DNA from: Pseudomonas sp. ML2-2023-3
GTDB lineage: Bacteria; Pseudomonadota; Gammaproteobacteria; Pseudomonadales; Pseudomonadaceae
Assembly: GCF_037055275.1 (NCBI RefSeq)
Contig: NZ_CP146343.1
Span: 2,886,501 to 2,950,500, forward strand
Direction: 5' to 3'
DNA length: 64,000 nt
Made by a program: the position numbers and the translations under genes. Below are positions 7,272-15,806 of the stretch, in pieces (within the stretch, counting starts at the first letter, position 1; each line of letters opens with the position of its first letter). The notes under the pieces were generated by a model. It made no database searches and had not been told where the DNA came from. It saw nothing but the letters and a program-made list of their open reading frames with translations.

Positions 7272-9188
7272 ATGACCCATGTATTCAAACGCAAACCCCG
7301 ACTACTGCCATTGCTGGTGTGCCTGGGCGCAGGCAGCGTGCAGGCGGCTACCGAAGTGGCCGCTCCGGCATTGCAGCAATGGTCCACCAGCAAGGCCCAG
7401 GCCTTGAGTTATTTGCCGAATGGCACGGGGGACGAACGCCTGGCCGTCAGCAAGCGCGAGGGTGTGTTGCTGCTCGACAAAGAGGGCAAAACCCTGAGCC
7501 GGGTACCGGGGGCTTTTGCCGGGCTGGACAGCCGTGCACTGGAGGATCAGGTTCTGGTAGCCAGTCACGACAAGGACAGGCAGCAAGTGGCGCTGTTCAG
7601 CCTCGACCCCAAGAGCCATCAATGGCAACCCCCGACGTACTTGCCCGCCCGTGACTATGGGGTTGAAGGGGTGTGCCTGTACCAGGATGACGCACGCAAT
7701 ATCTACCTGTTCACCGTGGGCGAAGAAGGCAAGGGCGAGCAGTGGCTGGTAGCTGCCGACAGCCAGCGTTTGCCCGTACCACGGCTGGTGCGCAGCCTGC
7801 CGTTGCCGCCTCAGGCGAAGTTTTGTCAGGTGGACGATGGCGCACAGAACCTGTTCGTCAACGAAGAAAATGTCGGCTGGTGGGCTTACCCGGCGCACGC
7901 AGAAGCCGATGTTGAGCGCGTGCCCGTGGCGATGGTCGAGCCCTTCGGCAATGTGAAGAAAAGTGCAGGGGCCATGGCGCTGGTACCGGGCGGGATGCTC
8001 GGGCTTGACCCGCAAGCGGCGCAGTTGAATCTGTATCAGCAGCAGGGCAAACGCTGGTCACCTGTAGCCAGCCTGACGCTGAACGGGATGATCGAGCCTG
8101 AACACCTGGCCCTGCGCCAGACGCCTCAGGGTCTGCAACTGCTGGTGCAGGACGGCGCCAGCAGCAAATTGTACGAAGGCTCACTGGCCTGGAAAGCCAC
8201 ACCGGCCAGCCGGCCCCCTGTGCTGGTCAGCGTAAAACCTGCGGTGCAAACCGAGGTCGTGATGAGTCAGGGCGATGCGGCGGATGACCCGGCGATCTGG
8301 GTTCACCCGCAAACACCGGCCCTCAGCCGTGTGCTGGGCACCAATAAGCAGCAGGGCCTTGAGGTGTACGACCTGCAGGGCAAGCGTGTGCAGCATCTGC
8401 CGGTCGGGCGGCTGAATAACGTCGATGTGCGCCCGGGCTTCGAGCTGGGCGGGCGCACCGTGGATCTGGCCGTGGCGACCAATCGCGATCACAACAGCCT
8501 GAGCGTGTTCAGCATCGACCGCGCCACTGGCACCTTGCAGGAGGCGGGCGAGATTGCCACGCCGGTTTCGGACATCTACGGCCTGTGCCTGTTCAAGGCG
8601 CCCTCGGGGGAAATCTACAGCTTTGCCAACGACAAGGACGGCACCTTTGTGCAGCACCGCCTGGTCGCCAGAGGCAACACGGTCGACGGCGAACTGGTGC
8701 GCCAGTTCAAGGTGCAAACCCAGCCCGAAGGTTGCGTGGCGGACGACCGCAATCAACGGCTGTTCCTCGGTGAAGAGGATGTGGCGGTGTGGGCGGTGGA
8801 TGCCAGTCCCGACCAGCCGGCAACGCTGACCAGCGTGATCCGGGTGGGTGAGCAGGTGCATGACGACATCGAGGGGATGGGCCTGTATCAGACCGAAAAA
8901 GACAACTACCTGGTGATCTCCAGCCAGGGCAACGACAGCTATGTGGTGGTGGATGCCGAGCCGCCTTACGCCCTGCGTGGCGCTTTTCGGGTTGGGGTGA
9001 ATGCTGTAGCGGGCATCGATGGCGCGTCGGAAACCGATGGCCTGGATGTGACGTCCGCCAACCTCGGTGGCCCTTGGAACAAAGGCATGCTGGTGGTGCA
9101 GGACGGCCGCAAACGCATGCCCGAGCAAGCCCAGAACTTCAAGAACATCCCCTGGAGCGATGTGGCCAATGCGTTGCACTTGCCATAA
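7272..9188 (+). CDS. Double-domain beta-propeller phytase (3-phytase)
   Basis: A 638-residue exported enzyme; a signal peptide ends near residue 25 (A-G-S-V-Q-A-A). Beta-propeller phytases remove phosphate from myo-inositol hexakisphosphate using calcium. The C-terminal half (from about residue 320) has the family hallmarks: D-A-A-D-D-P-A-I-W at 335-343, N-N-V-D at 382-385, a D-I-Y-G-L-C segment, and E-T-D-G-L-D-V near the end. The N-terminal half (about 35-315) has propeller-like repeats (Y-G-V-E-G-V-C-L-Y, L-F-V-N-E-E-N-V) but lacks the D-A-A-D-D-P motif, so it is probably the catalytically weak partner domain seen in tandem phytases. The gene lies between a TonB receptor and exbB-exbD-tonB, which points to phytate scavenging. 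Confidence 0.93.
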   Translation: MTHVFKRKPRLLPLLVCLGAGSVQAATEVAAPALQQWSTSKAQALSYLPNGTGDERLAVSKREGVLLLDKEGKTLSRVPGAFAGLDSRALEDQVLVASHDKDRQQVALFSLDPKSHQWQPPTYLPARDYGVEGVCLYQDDARNIYLFTVGEEGKGEQWLVAADSQRLPVPRLVRSLPLPPQAKFCQVDDGAQNLFVNEENVGWWAYPAHAEADVERVPVAMVEPFGNVKKSAGAMALVPGGMLGLDPQAAQLNLYQQQGKRWSPVASLTLNGMIEPEHLALRQTPQGLQLLVQDGASSKLYEGSLAWKATPASRPPVLVSVKPAVQTEVVMSQGDAADDPAIWVHPQTPALSRVLGTNKQQGLEVYDLQGKRVQHLPVGRLNNVDVRPGFELGGRTVDLAVATNRDHNSLSVFSIDRATGTLQEAGEIATPVSDIYGLCLFKAPSGEIYSFANDKDGTFVQHRLVARGNTVDGELVRQFKVQTQPEGCVADDRNQRLFLGEEDVAVWAVDASPDQPATLTSVIRVGEQVHDDIEGMGLYQTEKDNYLVISSQGNDSYVVVDAEPPYALRGAFRVGVNAVAGIDGASETDGLDVTSANLGGPWNKGMLVVQDGRKRMPEQAQNFKNIPWSDVANALHLP

Positions 9189-9243
9189 CCCGGTCATCTG
9201 AATGCTTTTCAATCCTTCAATCGCGGATCAATGGAGTAACAAC

Positions 9244-9954
9244 ATGCACGCAACCATGGAACACATGACGATCTGGGGCCTGATCAGCGACGCGAGTTTG
9301 CTGGTCAAAGGCGTAATGCTGACCCTGTTGGTGGCCTCGCTGTTGAGCTGGTTTCTGATTGTGCGGCGCAGCGCCATTTTGCGTCGCAGCGAGCGCGACA
9401 TGGACAGCTTTGCGCAACGGCTAAGGGCTCAGGGTGAGCTGAATGCGCTGTACCGCGAAAGCCGCGATGTCAGCCATGAAGACGCGGGCGCCGAGCAGGT
9501 GTTTGTCGCCGCGTACACGGAGTACGCCCAGCTCAGGCAGCAGCCCGCCGTGGATGCCGAAGGGGTGATGCAAGGGGTTGAGCGTGCGTTGTATGTGGCC
9601 ATCAGCGAGCAGGAAATCCGCCTGGAAAAAGGCCTGCAGTTTTTGGCGACCGTTGGCTCGGTGAGCCCCTACATCGGGCTGTTTGGCACCGTGTGGGGGA
9701 TCATGAATTCCTTTATCGGCCTGTCGCAGGTGCAACAGGCGACGTTGTCCACCGTGGCCCCCGGCATTGCCGAAGCCCTGATCGCCACGGCCATCGGCCT
9801 GTTTGCAGCCATTCCGGCGGTGATTGCCTATAACCGCTTCTCGGCCCGTGGCCAGACCCTGCTGACCCGTTATTACAGCCTGGGCAACGAAGTGCAGATG
9901 CGCTTGTACCGCAGCTTGCATGCCGGTTCGCGGAACATGTCCGCCGTCGCTTGA
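9244..9954 (+). CDS. exbB: ExbB/TolQ/MotA-family proton channel protein
   Basis: A 236-residue inner-membrane protein. The ATG at 9244 has GGAG seven bases upstream (ggagtaacaacATG) and is preferred to an in-frame ATG at 9202. Three membrane segments are visible (about 19-37, then a pair around 130-190). The family core reads T-V-G-S-V-S-P-Y-I-G-L-F-G-T-V-W-G-I-M, followed by A-P-G-I-A-E-A-L-I-A-T-A-I-G-L-F. With ExbD it uses the proton gradient to drive TonB. The TGA stop is followed by the ribosome-binding site of exbD. Placed after the phytase, it is likely a dedicated copy for the phytate receptor rather than the housekeeping set. Confidence 0.92.
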   Translation: MHATMEHMTIWGLISDASLLVKGVMLTLLVASLLSWFLIVRRSAILRRSERDMDSFAQRLRAQGELNALYRESRDVSHEDAGAEQVFVAAYTEYAQLRQQPAVDAEGVMQGVERALYVAISEQEIRLEKGLQFLATVGSVSPYIGLFGTVWGIMNSFIGLSQVQQATLSTVAPGIAEALIATAIGLFAAIPAVIAYNRFSARGQTLLTRYYSLGNEVQMRLYRSLHAGSRNMSAVA

Positions 9955-9968
9955 AAGGGAGTTTGAAC

Positions 9969-10415
9969 ATGCTTGCTCGACCACAGCGCAAACACGGGCC
10001 CAAGGCCGAAATGAACGTGGTGCCTTACATCGATGTGATGCTGGTGCTGCTGGTGATTTTTATGGTGACCGCGCCCATGTTGACCCAGGGGGTAAAAATC
10101 GAACTGCCCAAAGTCGCCAGCGAAGCCCTGGTCAATGACAACCAGCAAAAAATCCTCACGCTGTCAGTCAAGGCCGAGGGCGGTTATTACTGGAATCTGG
10201 GCAGTGAACTGGACACCAAAAACCAGACCGACAGTGCCGTCAGTCTTGAAGAGCTGCAAGCCAAGATCGGTCAGGTGGTGGCGCAAAACAGCGACACCCA
10301 GGTGTATATCCGTGCCGACAACGAAGCGGGTTACGGCAGCGTGGTCAAGGCGATGGCGGCCCTGCAGCAAGGTGGCGTGAGCAACCTGGGGCTGGTGACC
10401 GAGGCGCCGCAGTGA
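9969..10415 (+). CDS. exbD: ExbD/TolR-family biopolymer transport protein
   Basis: A 148-residue protein anchored by one N-terminal membrane helix. The essential aspartate lies in the motif M-N-V-V-P-Y-I-D-V-M-L-V-L-L-V-I-F-M-V. A periplasmic domain ends with Y-I-R-A-D-N-E-A-G-Y-G-S-V-V-K-A-M and A-L-Q-Q-G-G-V. The ATG at 9969 has AAAGGGAG about nine bases before it; an upstream TTG inside the exbB stop region has no such site. The stop codon overlaps the next start (GTGA), so exbD and tonB are translationally coupled. ExbD works with ExbB to couple proton flow to TonB. Confidence 0.92.
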   Translation: MLARPQRKHGPKAEMNVVPYIDVMLVLLVIFMVTAPMLTQGVKIELPKVASEALVNDNQQKILTLSVKAEGGYYWNLGSELDTKNQTDSAVSLEELQAKIGQVVAQNSDTQVYIRADNEAGYGSVVKAMAALQQGGVSNLGLVTEAPQ

Positions 10416-11191
10416 GTGCCGCGTTGATGCATGGCGCGCTGGCGCCCGCACCGCCGTTGCCCTGGACCCGGCTGTGGCACAACAGCCAGGCCGTGGTGGT
10501 GAGCGTTGCCCTGCACAGCGCCGTGGTGGCTTTTCTGGTGCTGGGCTGGAGCATGGAGCAATCATTGCCGGAACCCGCCCCGTCGACCCTGAAGACCCGG
10601 CTGGTGATGCTGCCCGTCGAAATGCCTGCGGCGCCACCTGCGCCCGAGCCGCTGCCGGTGGTAGCCCCTGCGCCGGTGGTTGAGGCAAAACCCGAGGTGG
10701 TAAAGCCTAAAGTGGACCCGCAGTTACAGGCGCGCAAACTGGAACAGGCGGCGCTTGCGCGCAAACGTGTGGAGGAGCAGAGACAGGCGCAAGTGGAACA
10801 ACAAAAAGCCGCGCAGGTTGAGGTTCAGCGCCAGCGAGCGCTGGCCGAAGCGTCGGAGCAGCAGGCCCGTGTGGCAGCAGATAACGCCAGGCGAGCGCAA
10901 CAGGCGGCAGCGGCATCGGATGTGCGCCAATACCTGCCCATCAGCAAGCAAGCCCCGGATTACCCGCAGCGGGCACTGGACAAGGGCATTGAGGGTGATT
11001 GCACGGTCGAGTATTCGGTGACCCCGCAAGGCAAGGTCGACAACCCCAAAGTGGTAGGCAACTGCCATCCCGCGTTTATCCGGCCGTCACTGGTGGCGGC
11101 GGCGACATTCCGTTATCAACCGCGGTTGATCGATGGTCAGGCCGTGACCGTACCGGGGGTGCGCAATACCTTTCACTACAAGATCCAGTAA
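10412..11191 (+). CDS. tonB: TonB-family energy transducer
   Basis: A 259-residue protein starting with GTG at 10412, within the exbD stop. Layout: a short cytoplasmic N-terminus, one membrane helix (about 28-48), a Pro-rich segment (about 65-95), a long Gln/Ala/Arg-rich coiled coil (about 105-170), and a TonB C-terminal domain. The last has the usual Y-P-x-x-A-L-D-K-G-I-E-G-D-C-T-V-E-Y-S-V and G-K-V-D-N-P-K-V-V. The charged coiled coil is more TolA-like than the Pro-Lys rod of the standard TonB, and the P-Q-R-A-L motif is intact. It closes the phytate locus and should contact the TonB box of the receptor at 4.6-7.1 kb. Confidence 0.9.
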   Translation: MSAALMHGALAPAPPLPWTRLWHNSQAVVVSVALHSAVVAFLVLGWSMEQSLPEPAPSTLKTRLVMLPVEMPAAPPAPEPLPVVAPAPVVEAKPEVVKPKVDPQLQARKLEQAALARKRVEEQRQAQVEQQKAAQVEVQRQRALAEASEQQARVAADNARRAQQAAAASDVRQYLPISKQAPDYPQRALDKGIEGDCTVEYSVTPQGKVDNPKVVGNCHPAFIRPSLVAAATFRYQPRLIDGQAVTVPGVRNTFHYKIQ

Positions 11192-11203
11192 CGGTAGGCA
11201 CAA

Positions 11204-11297
11204 CCCTGTGGGAGCGGGCTTGCCCGCGATGGCAACGACGCGCATTGACTGAAAGACCAAGGCGCCTGTATCGCGAGCCAGCCCGCTCCCACAGGGT
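11204..11297. repeat. REP pair, GTGGGAGCGGGCTTGC family
   Basis: The left copy begins ccctgtgggagcgggcttgc at 11204; the right copy ends gcccgctcccacaggg at 11296. It lies between tonB and the anion transporter and marks the end of the phytate locus. Confidence 0.88.
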
Positions 11298-11380
11298 TTG
11301 CCGCTCACCTGACGAGTATCAACATCCTTCGTGCCTCCTTGGCCTATGCTCTACGGGTTTTCCAGCACAAGGAACTGGCC

Positions 11381-12871
11381 ATGAATGCACCTGCAACCAC
11401 CCCCACGCCTGCTACGGCAAAAGCCAAACTGCCCATAGGCCTGGTGATTGCGGTCCTGGTGATGATCGGCATTTTGCTGCTGCCATTGCCCGCCGACTTG
11501 CCGGTGGCCGGCCATCGCATGCTGGCTATTCTGGCGTTTGCCGTGGTGGTGTGGATCACCGAAGCGGTGTCGTACGAAGCCAGTGCCATCATGATCACGT
11601 CCTTGATGGCGTTTTTGATCGGCATGGCGCCCACCCTGGCAGACCCCTCAAAACTCTACGGCACATCGGCCGGCATCACCATGGCCCTGACCGGTTTTTC
11701 CAATGCCGCCCTGGCGTTGGTAGCGGGCGCGTTGTTTATCGCCGCAGCCATGACCCATACCGGCCTGGACCGGCGCATTGCCCTGGTGACGCTGTCGCGC
11801 ATCGGCACCAGCACCCGGCGCATTCTGTTGGGCGCGATTGCGGTCACCATTCTGCTCAGCCTGGTGGTGCCCAGCGCCACGGCCCGCAGTGCATGCGTGG
11901 TACCGATCATGATGGGGGTGATCCTGGCGTTTGGCGTGGACAAGCGCTCCAACATTGCGGCCGGGATCATGATTGTCGTGGCCCAGGGCACCAGTATCTG
12001 GAACGTGGGGATTCAAACGGCCGCGGCGCAAAACCTGCTGACCGTGGGGTTTATGGACAAAATGCTGGGCGCCCGGGTGAACTGGCTCGACTGGCTGATC
12101 GCCGGTGCGCCGTGGGCCATCATCATGTCGGCAGTGTTGCTGTTTGTGGTGCTTAAACTGCTGCCACCGGAAAGCGACAGCATTCCCGGCGGCAAGGAGG
12201 CGGTCGAACAATCACTGGCAGAGCTGGGCCCAATGACCGGGCCGCAAAAGCGTCTGATGGGGGTCTCGATCGCATTGCTGCTGGCCTGGGCCACCGAGGG
12301 CAAACTGCACAGTTTTGATACCACTTCGACCACCTACGCCGGCCTGGTGTTTTTGCTGTTGCCGCGATTTGGCGTCATGACCTGGAAAGATGTGCAGTCA
12401 CGTATTCCGTGGGGCACGGTGATCGTGTTCGGGGTCGGGATCAGCCTGGGGACCGCGCTGCTGACCACCCAGGCCGGGCAATGGCTGGGCACGCAGGTGG
12501 TGGCGAACACCGGTCTGGATCAGGTCGGTCCGGTGGGGATTTTTGCAATCCTGGGGGCTTTCCTGATCCTGATTCACCTGGGGTTTGCCAGTGCTACGGC
12601 GTTGACCTCGGCGCTATTGCCGATCTTGATCGCCGTGCTGCAAACCTTGCCGGGTGAATTCAACCGCCTGGGCATGACCATGTTGCTGGGCTTTGTGGTC
12701 AGCTACGGGTTTATCCTGCCGATCAACGCGCCGCAGAACATGGTGTGCCTGGGCACCCAGACCTTCACGGCCAAGCAGTTCGCCAAGGTCGGGTTGATCG
12801 TGACGGCGGTGGGGTACTTGCTGATGCTGCTGTTTGCCGCAACGTACTGGAGCTGGTTGGGCTGGATGTGA
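11381..12871 (+). CDS. DASS/SLC13-family sodium-coupled dicarboxylate (divalent anion) symporter
   Basis: A 496-residue inner-membrane carrier with about 12 hydrophobic segments. The ATG at 11381 follows AAGGA (acaaggaactggccATG) and is preferred over an ATG at 11345. Family features include the W-I-T-E-A-V-S-Y-E-A-S-A-I segment after the second helix, a first S-A-T-A-R-S loop in the middle, and the second hairpin F-A-S-A-T-A-L-T-S-A-L-L-P near residue 405. Members move dicarboxylates, citrate or sulfate with sodium. The substrate cannot be fixed from sequence. It is separated from tonB by a REP pair, so it is probably a separate transcription unit. Confidence 0.85.
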   Translation: MNAPATTPTPATAKAKLPIGLVIAVLVMIGILLLPLPADLPVAGHRMLAILAFAVVVWITEAVSYEASAIMITSLMAFLIGMAPTLADPSKLYGTSAGITMALTGFSNAALALVAGALFIAAAMTHTGLDRRIALVTLSRIGTSTRRILLGAIAVTILLSLVVPSATARSACVVPIMMGVILAFGVDKRSNIAAGIMIVVAQGTSIWNVGIQTAAAQNLLTVGFMDKMLGARVNWLDWLIAGAPWAIIMSAVLLFVVLKLLPPESDSIPGGKEAVEQSLAELGPMTGPQKRLMGVSIALLLAWATEGKLHSFDTTSTTYAGLVFLLLPRFGVMTWKDVQSRIPWGTVIVFGVGISLGTALLTTQAGQWLGTQVVANTGLDQVGPVGIFAILGAFLILIHLGFASATALTSALLPILIAVLQTLPGEFNRLGMTMLLGFVVSYGFILPINAPQNMVCLGTQTFTAKQFAKVGLIVTAVGYLLMLLFAATYWSWLGWM

Positions 12872-12879
12872 TACCGATT

Positions 12880-12985
12880 TGTAGTCGCTGACGAGGCACG
12901 AGGCTGCGATGGGCTGCGCAGCGGCCCCGGCGTTTGAAGGTCCTTCGGCCCTTATCGCAGCCTCGTGCCTCGTCAGCGACTACAG
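12880..12985. repeat. REP pair, TGTAGTCGCTGACGAGGCACGAGGCTGCGA family
   Basis: Left arm from 12880 (tgtagtcgctgacgaggcac) and right arm ending at 12985 are reverse complements over more than 25 bases. It lies between convergent genes (the anion transporter and shaG) and probably serves both as a termination-side hairpin. Confidence 0.88.
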
Positions 12986-12995
12986 GTCTGGCTGT

Positions 12996-13367
12996 TCAGC
13001 TGCCGTTTTCGCTGCGCCCGCCGCTGCTGACTTCAGCCGGTACGTCTTCACCCGCCATGCGTTTGCGGAACAACGAGGTCCGGGCCAGAAGCAGGGTGGT
13101 CACCGGAACCGTGATGGACAGCAGGATCGGCATCAGCCAGGCATGCAAGACCGGGGTCGATTTAAGTGCGGAGAAGTACAGGATCGATGCCAGTGCAACA
13201 CCCCATGCGCCAATGGTCGAAGCCAGAGCCGGTGGGTGCATGCGCTGGAAAAACTCCTTGAGGCGCAGCAGCCCGATGGCCCCGCACAAGGCAAACAGAC
13301 TGCTGAGTACCAGCAGCAGGGCCACCGGTATTTCGATCCAGAGCGACAACTCGCTGACGCTATTCAT
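12996..13367 (-). CDS. shaG: Monovalent cation/proton antiporter subunit G
   Basis: A 123-residue subunit (MrpG/MnhG/PhaG family) with three membrane helices: I-P-V-A-L-L-L-V-L-S-S-L-F, then G-V-A-L-A-S-I-L-Y-F, then L-M-P-I-L-L-S-I-T-V-P-V-T. The family motif G-L-L-R-L-K-E-F-F-Q-R-M-H-P-P-A follows the first helix. It is the last gene of the sha operon, overlapping shaF by four bases. The complex exchanges external protons for internal sodium or potassium and supports alkali and salt tolerance. Confidence 0.9.
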   Translation of the reverse strand: MNSVSELSLWIEIPVALLLVLSSLFALCGAIGLLRLKEFFQRMHPPALASTIGAWGVALASILYFSALKSTPVLHAWLMPILLSITVPVTTLLLARTSLFRKRMAGEDVPAEVSSGGRSENGS

Positions 13368-13642
13368 TCGATCACCTCGCCACGCAGCAGGAATTTGGCC
13401 AGCGCAAAAGAGCCGACAAAGCCAAACAGGGCAATCAGCAGCGCGCCTTCAAAGTAAGTGTCACTGGCATAACGGATACCCAGCACCAGCATCATCAACA
13501 TGGCCAGGATGTACAGGTAGTCCAGTGCCAGAACCCGGTCCTGGGCCGACGGGCCCTTGAACAGGCGGATCACGGTCAGGACCATTGCCAGGCTGAAGAT
13601 AAACAGGCTGAGCAGGATGGCATTGGAGAGCAGGGCACTCAT
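13364..13642 (-). CDS. shaF: Monovalent cation/proton antiporter subunit F
   Basis: A 92-residue, three-helix subunit of the MrpF/MnhF/PhaF family. The conserved segment reads R-L-F-K-G-P-S-A-Q-D-R-V-L-A-L-D after the first helix, and an acidic residue precedes the third (F-E-G-A-L-L-I-A-L-F-G-F). It overlaps shaE and shaG by four bases each, so translation is coupled through this stretch. Confidence 0.92.
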   Translation of the reverse strand: MSALLSNAILLSLFIFSLAMVLTVIRLFKGPSAQDRVLALDYLYILAMLMMLVLGIRYASDTYFEGALLIALFGFVGSFALAKFLLRGEVIE

Positions 13643-14127
13643 TCAAAGATCTCCATCAATGGGCGTTCGTAGGCCGTCTTGAAGTGCTCGATAAACTGCG
13701 CTTCGTCCTCCAGGTCGAACACGTGCAGCAACAGCACGCTGCGATCCAGCGCCAGTTCCGACCAGATGGTGCCGGGCACTACGGTGGTGATCATCGACAA
13801 GGCCGCCAGGCCGTTGGCATCACGCAGATCCAGAGGGATTTTCACAAACCGCGAGCGTGGCGGTTGTTTGCCAGCCCGCAGTACGCCCCAGGCCACGGCA
13901 ATGTTGGACAGCACCACATCGCGGCCCACCAGAAAGAACAGCTTGATGATCACCCGTGGGTGACGAATGCGCACAGGCAACGGTCGCAACGGCGCGAACA
14001 TCAGTGGCGCCAGAATGGCCAGCGCGGCCCCCAGCAGCAGGTTGCCAGCGCTCAGGGACAGGTTGAGCAGCAGCCACAGCGCCAACAGCGCCAGGGACAG
14101 CCAGGGAGCAGGGAACAGACGCTTCAT
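13639..14127 (-). CDS. shaE: Monovalent cation/proton antiporter subunit E
   Basis: A 162-residue subunit (MrpE/MnhE/PhaE). The ATG at 14125-14127 overlaps the shaD stop in an ATGA junction and gives the family's usual length; a longer reading to 14313 would run into shaD. It has two N-terminal membrane helices and then the conserved cytoplasmic part T-T-V-V-P-G-T-I-W-S-E-L and L-L-H-V-F-D-L. It forms part of the non-channel half of the antiporter. Confidence 0.9.
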   Translation of the reverse strand: MKRLFPAPWLSLALLALWLLLNLSLSAGNLLLGAALAILAPLMFAPLRPLPVRIRHPRVIIKLFFLVGRDVVLSNIAVAWGVLRAGKQPPRSRFVKIPLDLRDANGLAALSMITTVVPGTIWSELALDRSVLLLHVFDLEDEAQFIEHFKTAYERPLMEIFE

Positions 14128-15806
14128 GGTTGTACCTCCTGTGCTGCCGCCTTGGCTTGCGGGCTTGGCACCGGACGGGTGCCGATCACGGCCATCACGT
14201 AACGCTCCGGGTTGTTCAGGGTGTCGGCGGCGGCCTGGGTATAACGCATGACCGGCTCGGCCTTGAACGTCAGCACAACGCAAAGCCCGAGCAGCAACAC
14301 GATGGGCAGGCATTCGATGCGGCGCAGTATTGGTGACTCACGCTCAAGGGGCGTCCAGAAGCGCTGGATACCCATGCGCGAAAAGGCAATCAATGACGCC
14401 AGCCCCGAGAGAATCAACAACGTCAGCAGGCTCCAGGCCGCCGTCGAAATGGGCGCGTCCGATGAGTTGCCCAGGCCCAGGGGGTTGAGCAGGGCGTTGA
14501 GCAAGCCGAGTTTGCCGATAAACCCGGACAGCGGCGGCATGCCGATAATCAGCAGGGCGCAGGCAATGAAACTCAGCCCCAAGAAGGCCATGGTCCAGGG
14601 AATGATCTGGCCGACAACGACTTTTTGCTCATCGTCCAGGTTACTGCCGCGCGGCGGCGGGGTGGCGGTCAGACTCGGTTGTGGTTCGGCATCGTCTTCG
14701 AGCACCAGATCGGCCGAGGAGCGCGAACGCTCGATCAGCTCGGCCAGCAGGAACAGCGCACTCAGGGCCAGGGTGGAGCTGATCAGATAGAACAGCGCGG
14801 CGGCGGTCAGGTTGGGCTGGGCGAAACCCACGGCCGACAACAGGATACCGGCAGAAACCAGGATGCTCAGGCTGGCCATGCGCTCCAGTCGCTGGGCGGC
14901 GAGGATGGCAATGGCTGCGCAGACAATGGTCGCCATGCCGCCGTAGATCAGCCAGTCGCCTGCAAAGTACGCCGATGCTCCGGCCTGCCCGGAAAACAGC
15001 AGGGTCCACAAGCGCAATACGGTGTAGATCCCGACTTTGGTCATGATTGCGAACAGGGCTGCCACCGGCGCACTGGCCGAGGAATAAGCAGGCACCAGCC
15101 AGAAATTCAGCGGCCACATGCCCGCCTTGGCCAAAAAGGCCACAGCCAGAATGGCAGCGCCCGCATGCAGCAATCCGCGATCCGCTTCAGGCACCAAGGG
15201 AATCTTCAGCGCCAGATCGGCCATGTTCAACGTGCCGGTGACGCCATAGATCAAGGCCGCGCCGATCAGGAACAGGGAAGAAGCCAGCAGGTTGATCGAG
15301 ATGTAATGCAGCCCCGCAGACACCCGGGTTTTGCCCGAGCCGTGGAGCATCAAGCCGTACGAAGCGGCCAGCAGCACTTCGAAAAACACGAACAGGTTGA
15401 ACAGGTCGGCGGTCAGGAAGGCCCCGTACAGGCCCATCAGCTGGATCTGGAACAGCGCGTGGAAACTGGCTCCTGCGCGGTCCCAGCGGGCCATGGCGAA
15501 CAGCAGGGCGCTGATGGCGATAATGCCGGTCAGCACCAGCATCAAGGCGCTCAAGTGATCAACCACCAGGGCTATCCCGAAGGGCACTTCCCAGTTGCTG
15601 GGCAGGTAAACGCCAATCGAAGCCGGAATGGCTTGCTGGCGGGTCCAAAGCAACAACATTACGGAGATGCCCAGGCCGAGCAGGGTCGAGATCAGATTGA
15701 TCCGTGCCTTGAGCGGTCGGTGTTTCTCGCCCAGCATCAGCATGCAGGCTGCGGTGAGCAGTGGCAGCAAAATGGGGCCGACGATCAGGTGCGGCATCAA
15801 ATTCAT
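14124..15806 (-). CDS. shaD: Monovalent cation/proton antiporter subunit D
   Basis: A 560-residue NuoM/N-like subunit with about 14 helices. Typical residues are seen in F-E-V-L-L-A-A-S-Y-G-L-M (the essential glutamate helix), F-L-A-K-A-G-M-W-P-L-N-F-W-L-V-P-A-Y-S (the lysine helix) and P-P-L-S-G-F-I-G-K-L-G. A hydrophilic insert around residues 365-400 (acidic, then Pro/Arg-rich) sits between later helices. It is one of the two proton-translocating subunits and overlaps its neighbours on both sides. Confidence 0.93.
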   Translation of the reverse strand: MNLMPHLIVGPILLPLLTAACMLMLGEKHRPLKARINLISTLLGLGISVMLLLWTRQQAIPASIGVYLPSNWEVPFGIALVVDHLSALMLVLTGIIAISALLFAMARWDRAGASFHALFQIQLMGLYGAFLTADLFNLFVFFEVLLAASYGLMLHGSGKTRVSAGLHYISINLLASSLFLIGAALIYGVTGTLNMADLALKIPLVPEADRGLLHAGAAILAVAFLAKAGMWPLNFWLVPAYSSASAPVAALFAIMTKVGIYTVLRLWTLLFSGQAGASAYFAGDWLIYGGMATIVCAAIAILAAQRLERMASLSILVSAGILLSAVGFAQPNLTAAALFYLISSTLALSALFLLAELIERSRSSADLVLEDDAEPQPSLTATPPPRGSNLDDEQKVVVGQIIPWTMAFLGLSFIACALLIIGMPPLSGFIGKLGLLNALLNPLGLGNSSDAPISTAAWSLLTLLILSGLASLIAFSRMGIQRFWTPLERESPILRRIECLPIVLLLGLCVVLTFKAEPVMRYTQAAADTLNNPERYVMAVIGTRPVPSPQAKAAAQEVQP

